In this document: positions 5,116 to 6,088 of the stretch, piece after piece | Position numbering within the stretch: position 1 is the first letter of the stretch | Layout of the letters: every line of letters starts with the position of its first letter | From: Thiotrichales bacterium | Lineage (GTDB): Bacteria; Pseudomonadota; Gammaproteobacteria; Thiomicrospirales; Thiomicrospiraceae | Direction: 5' to 3' | NCBI GenBank assembly: GCA_014763835.1 | Contig: JACXUQ010000188.1 | Span: forward strand, 1-6,088 | Length of the DNA stretch: 6,088 nt | Notes under the pieces: generated by a model | What the model was told of the DNA's origin: nothing | What the model saw: the letters and a program-made list of their open reading frames with translations, nothing else | Database searches by the model: none | Translations under genes and position numbers: made by a program

Positions 5116-6003
5116 TTACAGATTCTCGGTCAGGCGAGCCTGTGCTTCCTGATATTTTTCCAGTGTTTTAAGCACTACTTCTTCAGGCAACTCCGGGCCT
5201 GGCGCTTCCTTGTTCCAGTCAAGCGATTCGAGATAGTCACGGATATACTGTTTGTCGAAGCTTTCAGGGTTTTTGCCGACTTTATATTTGGCGGCAGGCC
5301 AGAAGCGTGAGCTGTCAGGTGTTAAGGCCTCGTCGATGAGGTGAATGACACCGTTTTCATCTTCACCGAATTCGAACTTGGTGTCGGCAATGATAATGCC
5401 GCGCTCCAAGGCAAAATCGGCGGCAAAGGTGTACAGTTGCAAACTGTAGTCACGCACTTTTTCCGCCTTTTCCTTGCCCATAATTTCGCAAAGTTGCTCA
5501 AAGCTGATGTTCTCGTCGTGTTCGCCAACGGCCGCTTTGGTGGAGGGGGTGAATAGCGGTTGTGGCAGCTTTTCCGCCTTTTCCAGACCGGCAGGCAGGG
5601 CAATGCCGCACACGCTCTGTGATTTTTTGTACTCTTTCCAGCCTGAGCCTACCAGATAACCTCGGACAATCGCTTCAACCGGTAGCGGCTTGAGTTTGCG
5701 GACAATCATGCCGCGGCCGTCAAGCTGTTTGAGTTCATCCGATGTCAGGTAGTCGGACAGATTGACATCTGTCACCAATTGGTTGGGGATGATTTCGCGG
5801 GTTTTTTTCATCCAGAATTGTGCAGTGTCGGTCAGGATGCGGCCTTTGCCCGGAATAGGGGTCGGCAGTACCACGTCAAAGGCGGAGATGCGGTCGGTGG
5901 TTACAATCAGCAAGTGCTGGTCGTCAATATCGTAAATGTCACGCACTTTGCCTTTGCTGATAAGCGGCAGGCTGGTTAGATTGGATTCATAAAGTGGTTG
6001 CAT
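5116..6003 (-). CDS. purC: Phosphoribosylaminoimidazole-succinocarboxamide synthase (SAICAR synthetase)
   Basis: PurC joins aspartate to CAIR using ATP to make SAICAR in de novo purine synthesis, in the cytosol. The ATG at 6003-6001 is chosen because AGGA (6015-6012) lies 8 bases before it. An in-frame TTG two codons earlier (6009) would leave only 2 bases of spacing. The 295-residue protein shows GKVRDIY (18-24), TDRISAFD (36-43), GSGWKEY (119-125), LFTPSTKA (150-157) with GEHDENI (160-166), ADTKFEFG (206-213) and IDEALTPDSSRFW (223-235). All expected signatures are intact. The length fits the long form common in betaproteobacteria and some gammaproteobacteria, not the form of about 237 residues in E. 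coli. It is followed after 3 bases by bioD. No PurR-like operator was recognised upstream. Confidence 0.97.
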   Translation of the reverse strand: MQPLYESNLTSLPLISKGKVRDIYDIDDQHLLIVTTDRISAFDVVLPTPIPGKGRILTDTAQFWMKKTREIIPNQLVTDVNLSDYLTSDELKQLDGRGMIVRKLKPLPVEAIVRGYLVGSGWKEYKKSQSVCGIALPAGLEKAEKLPQPLFTPSTKAAVGEHDENISFEQLCEIMGKEKAEKVRDYSLQLYTFAADFALERGIIIADTKFEFGEDENGVIHLIDEALTPDSSRFWPAAKYKVGKNPESFDKQYIRDYLESLDWNKEAPGPELPEEVVLKTLEKYQEAQARLTENL

Positions 6004-6011
6004 GCACAAGT

Positions 6012-6088
6012 TCCTAAAATTTTATAAAACGGGTTTAGCGCTTATGTCCGCTGCGGCTGTCAAGGTACGGAAAGCGCAAGCTTCCGTA
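6012..6088 (-). other. purC upstream region: hairpin and possible tail of an upstream gene
   Basis: No gene can be assigned here. At the window edge TACGGAAAGC (6066-6075) and GCTTCCGTA (6080-6088) form a stem with one bulged A around a GCAA loop (plus-strand reading). On the minus strand one frame from the edge is open for 17 codons, reading YGSLRFPYLDSRSGHKR, and stops at TAA 6037-6035, 31 bases before purC. This may be the end of a co-transcribed gene. A second minus frame is also open, to 6022, so the evidence is thin. TTGACA (minus strand, 6064-6059) has no well-spaced -10 box. A TATAAA nearer purC would start transcription at the ribosome binding site, so it is unlikely to serve as a -10. 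Confidence 0.3.

Noticed and set aside
6004..6009. TTG at 6009 as the purC start
   Set aside because: The AGGA ribosome binding site would be only 2 bases from the TTG, but is 8 bases from the ATG at 6003.
6044..6088. Plus-strand ORF starting MSAAAVKVRK at the right edge, divergent from purC
   Set aside because: It has no ribosome binding site and only 15 codons of Ala-rich sequence before the edge.

Overview
The window looks like a piece of a proteobacterial chromosome of moderate GC content. The likely source is a gamma- or betaproteobacterium with central carbon metabolism of the autotroph or methylotroph kind. This rests on the pgk-pyk-fba gene order, a class II aldolase resembling the Calvin-cycle subtype, a PykA-type pyruvate kinase and the long (about 295-residue) form of PurC. 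I cannot name the genus from the sequence alone.

Left block, plus strand. An AT-rich start region may hold the first codons of a divergent gene. After it come phosphoglycerate kinase (pgk, 212-1399), a 297-base spacer with two hairpins, a tandem 11-base repeat and a possible small antisense ORF, then pyruvate kinase (pyk, 1697-3139). Next is a class II fructose-bisphosphate aldolase (fba, 3241-4081) with its own good sigma70-type promoter and a strong terminator. A small two-helix membrane protein (4164-4406) ends the block. Together these three enzymes would carry carbon between FBP/triose phosphates, 3-phosphoglycerate and pyruvate. The fba gene is broken as written: about 75 central codons are missing, including a zinc-ligand histidine, and the second half is in another frame.

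Right block, minus strand, convergent with the left. SAICAR synthetase (purC, 6003-5116) is followed after 3 bases, in the same frame, by dethiobiotin synthetase (bioD, 5112-4426). A textbook intrinsic-terminator hairpin with a T run lies inside the first codons of bioD, so purC transcription may be attenuated there, with bioD expression depending on translation or read-through. The right end of the window upstream of purC holds a hairpin and possibly the tail of another minus-strand gene.

No tRNA, rRNA, CRISPR array, insertion sequence or phage gene was seen. Most of the window is ordinary housekeeping sequence. The points worth a second look are the fba deletion, the terminator inside bioD, the palindrome in the fba promoter, and the pgk-pyk spacer.
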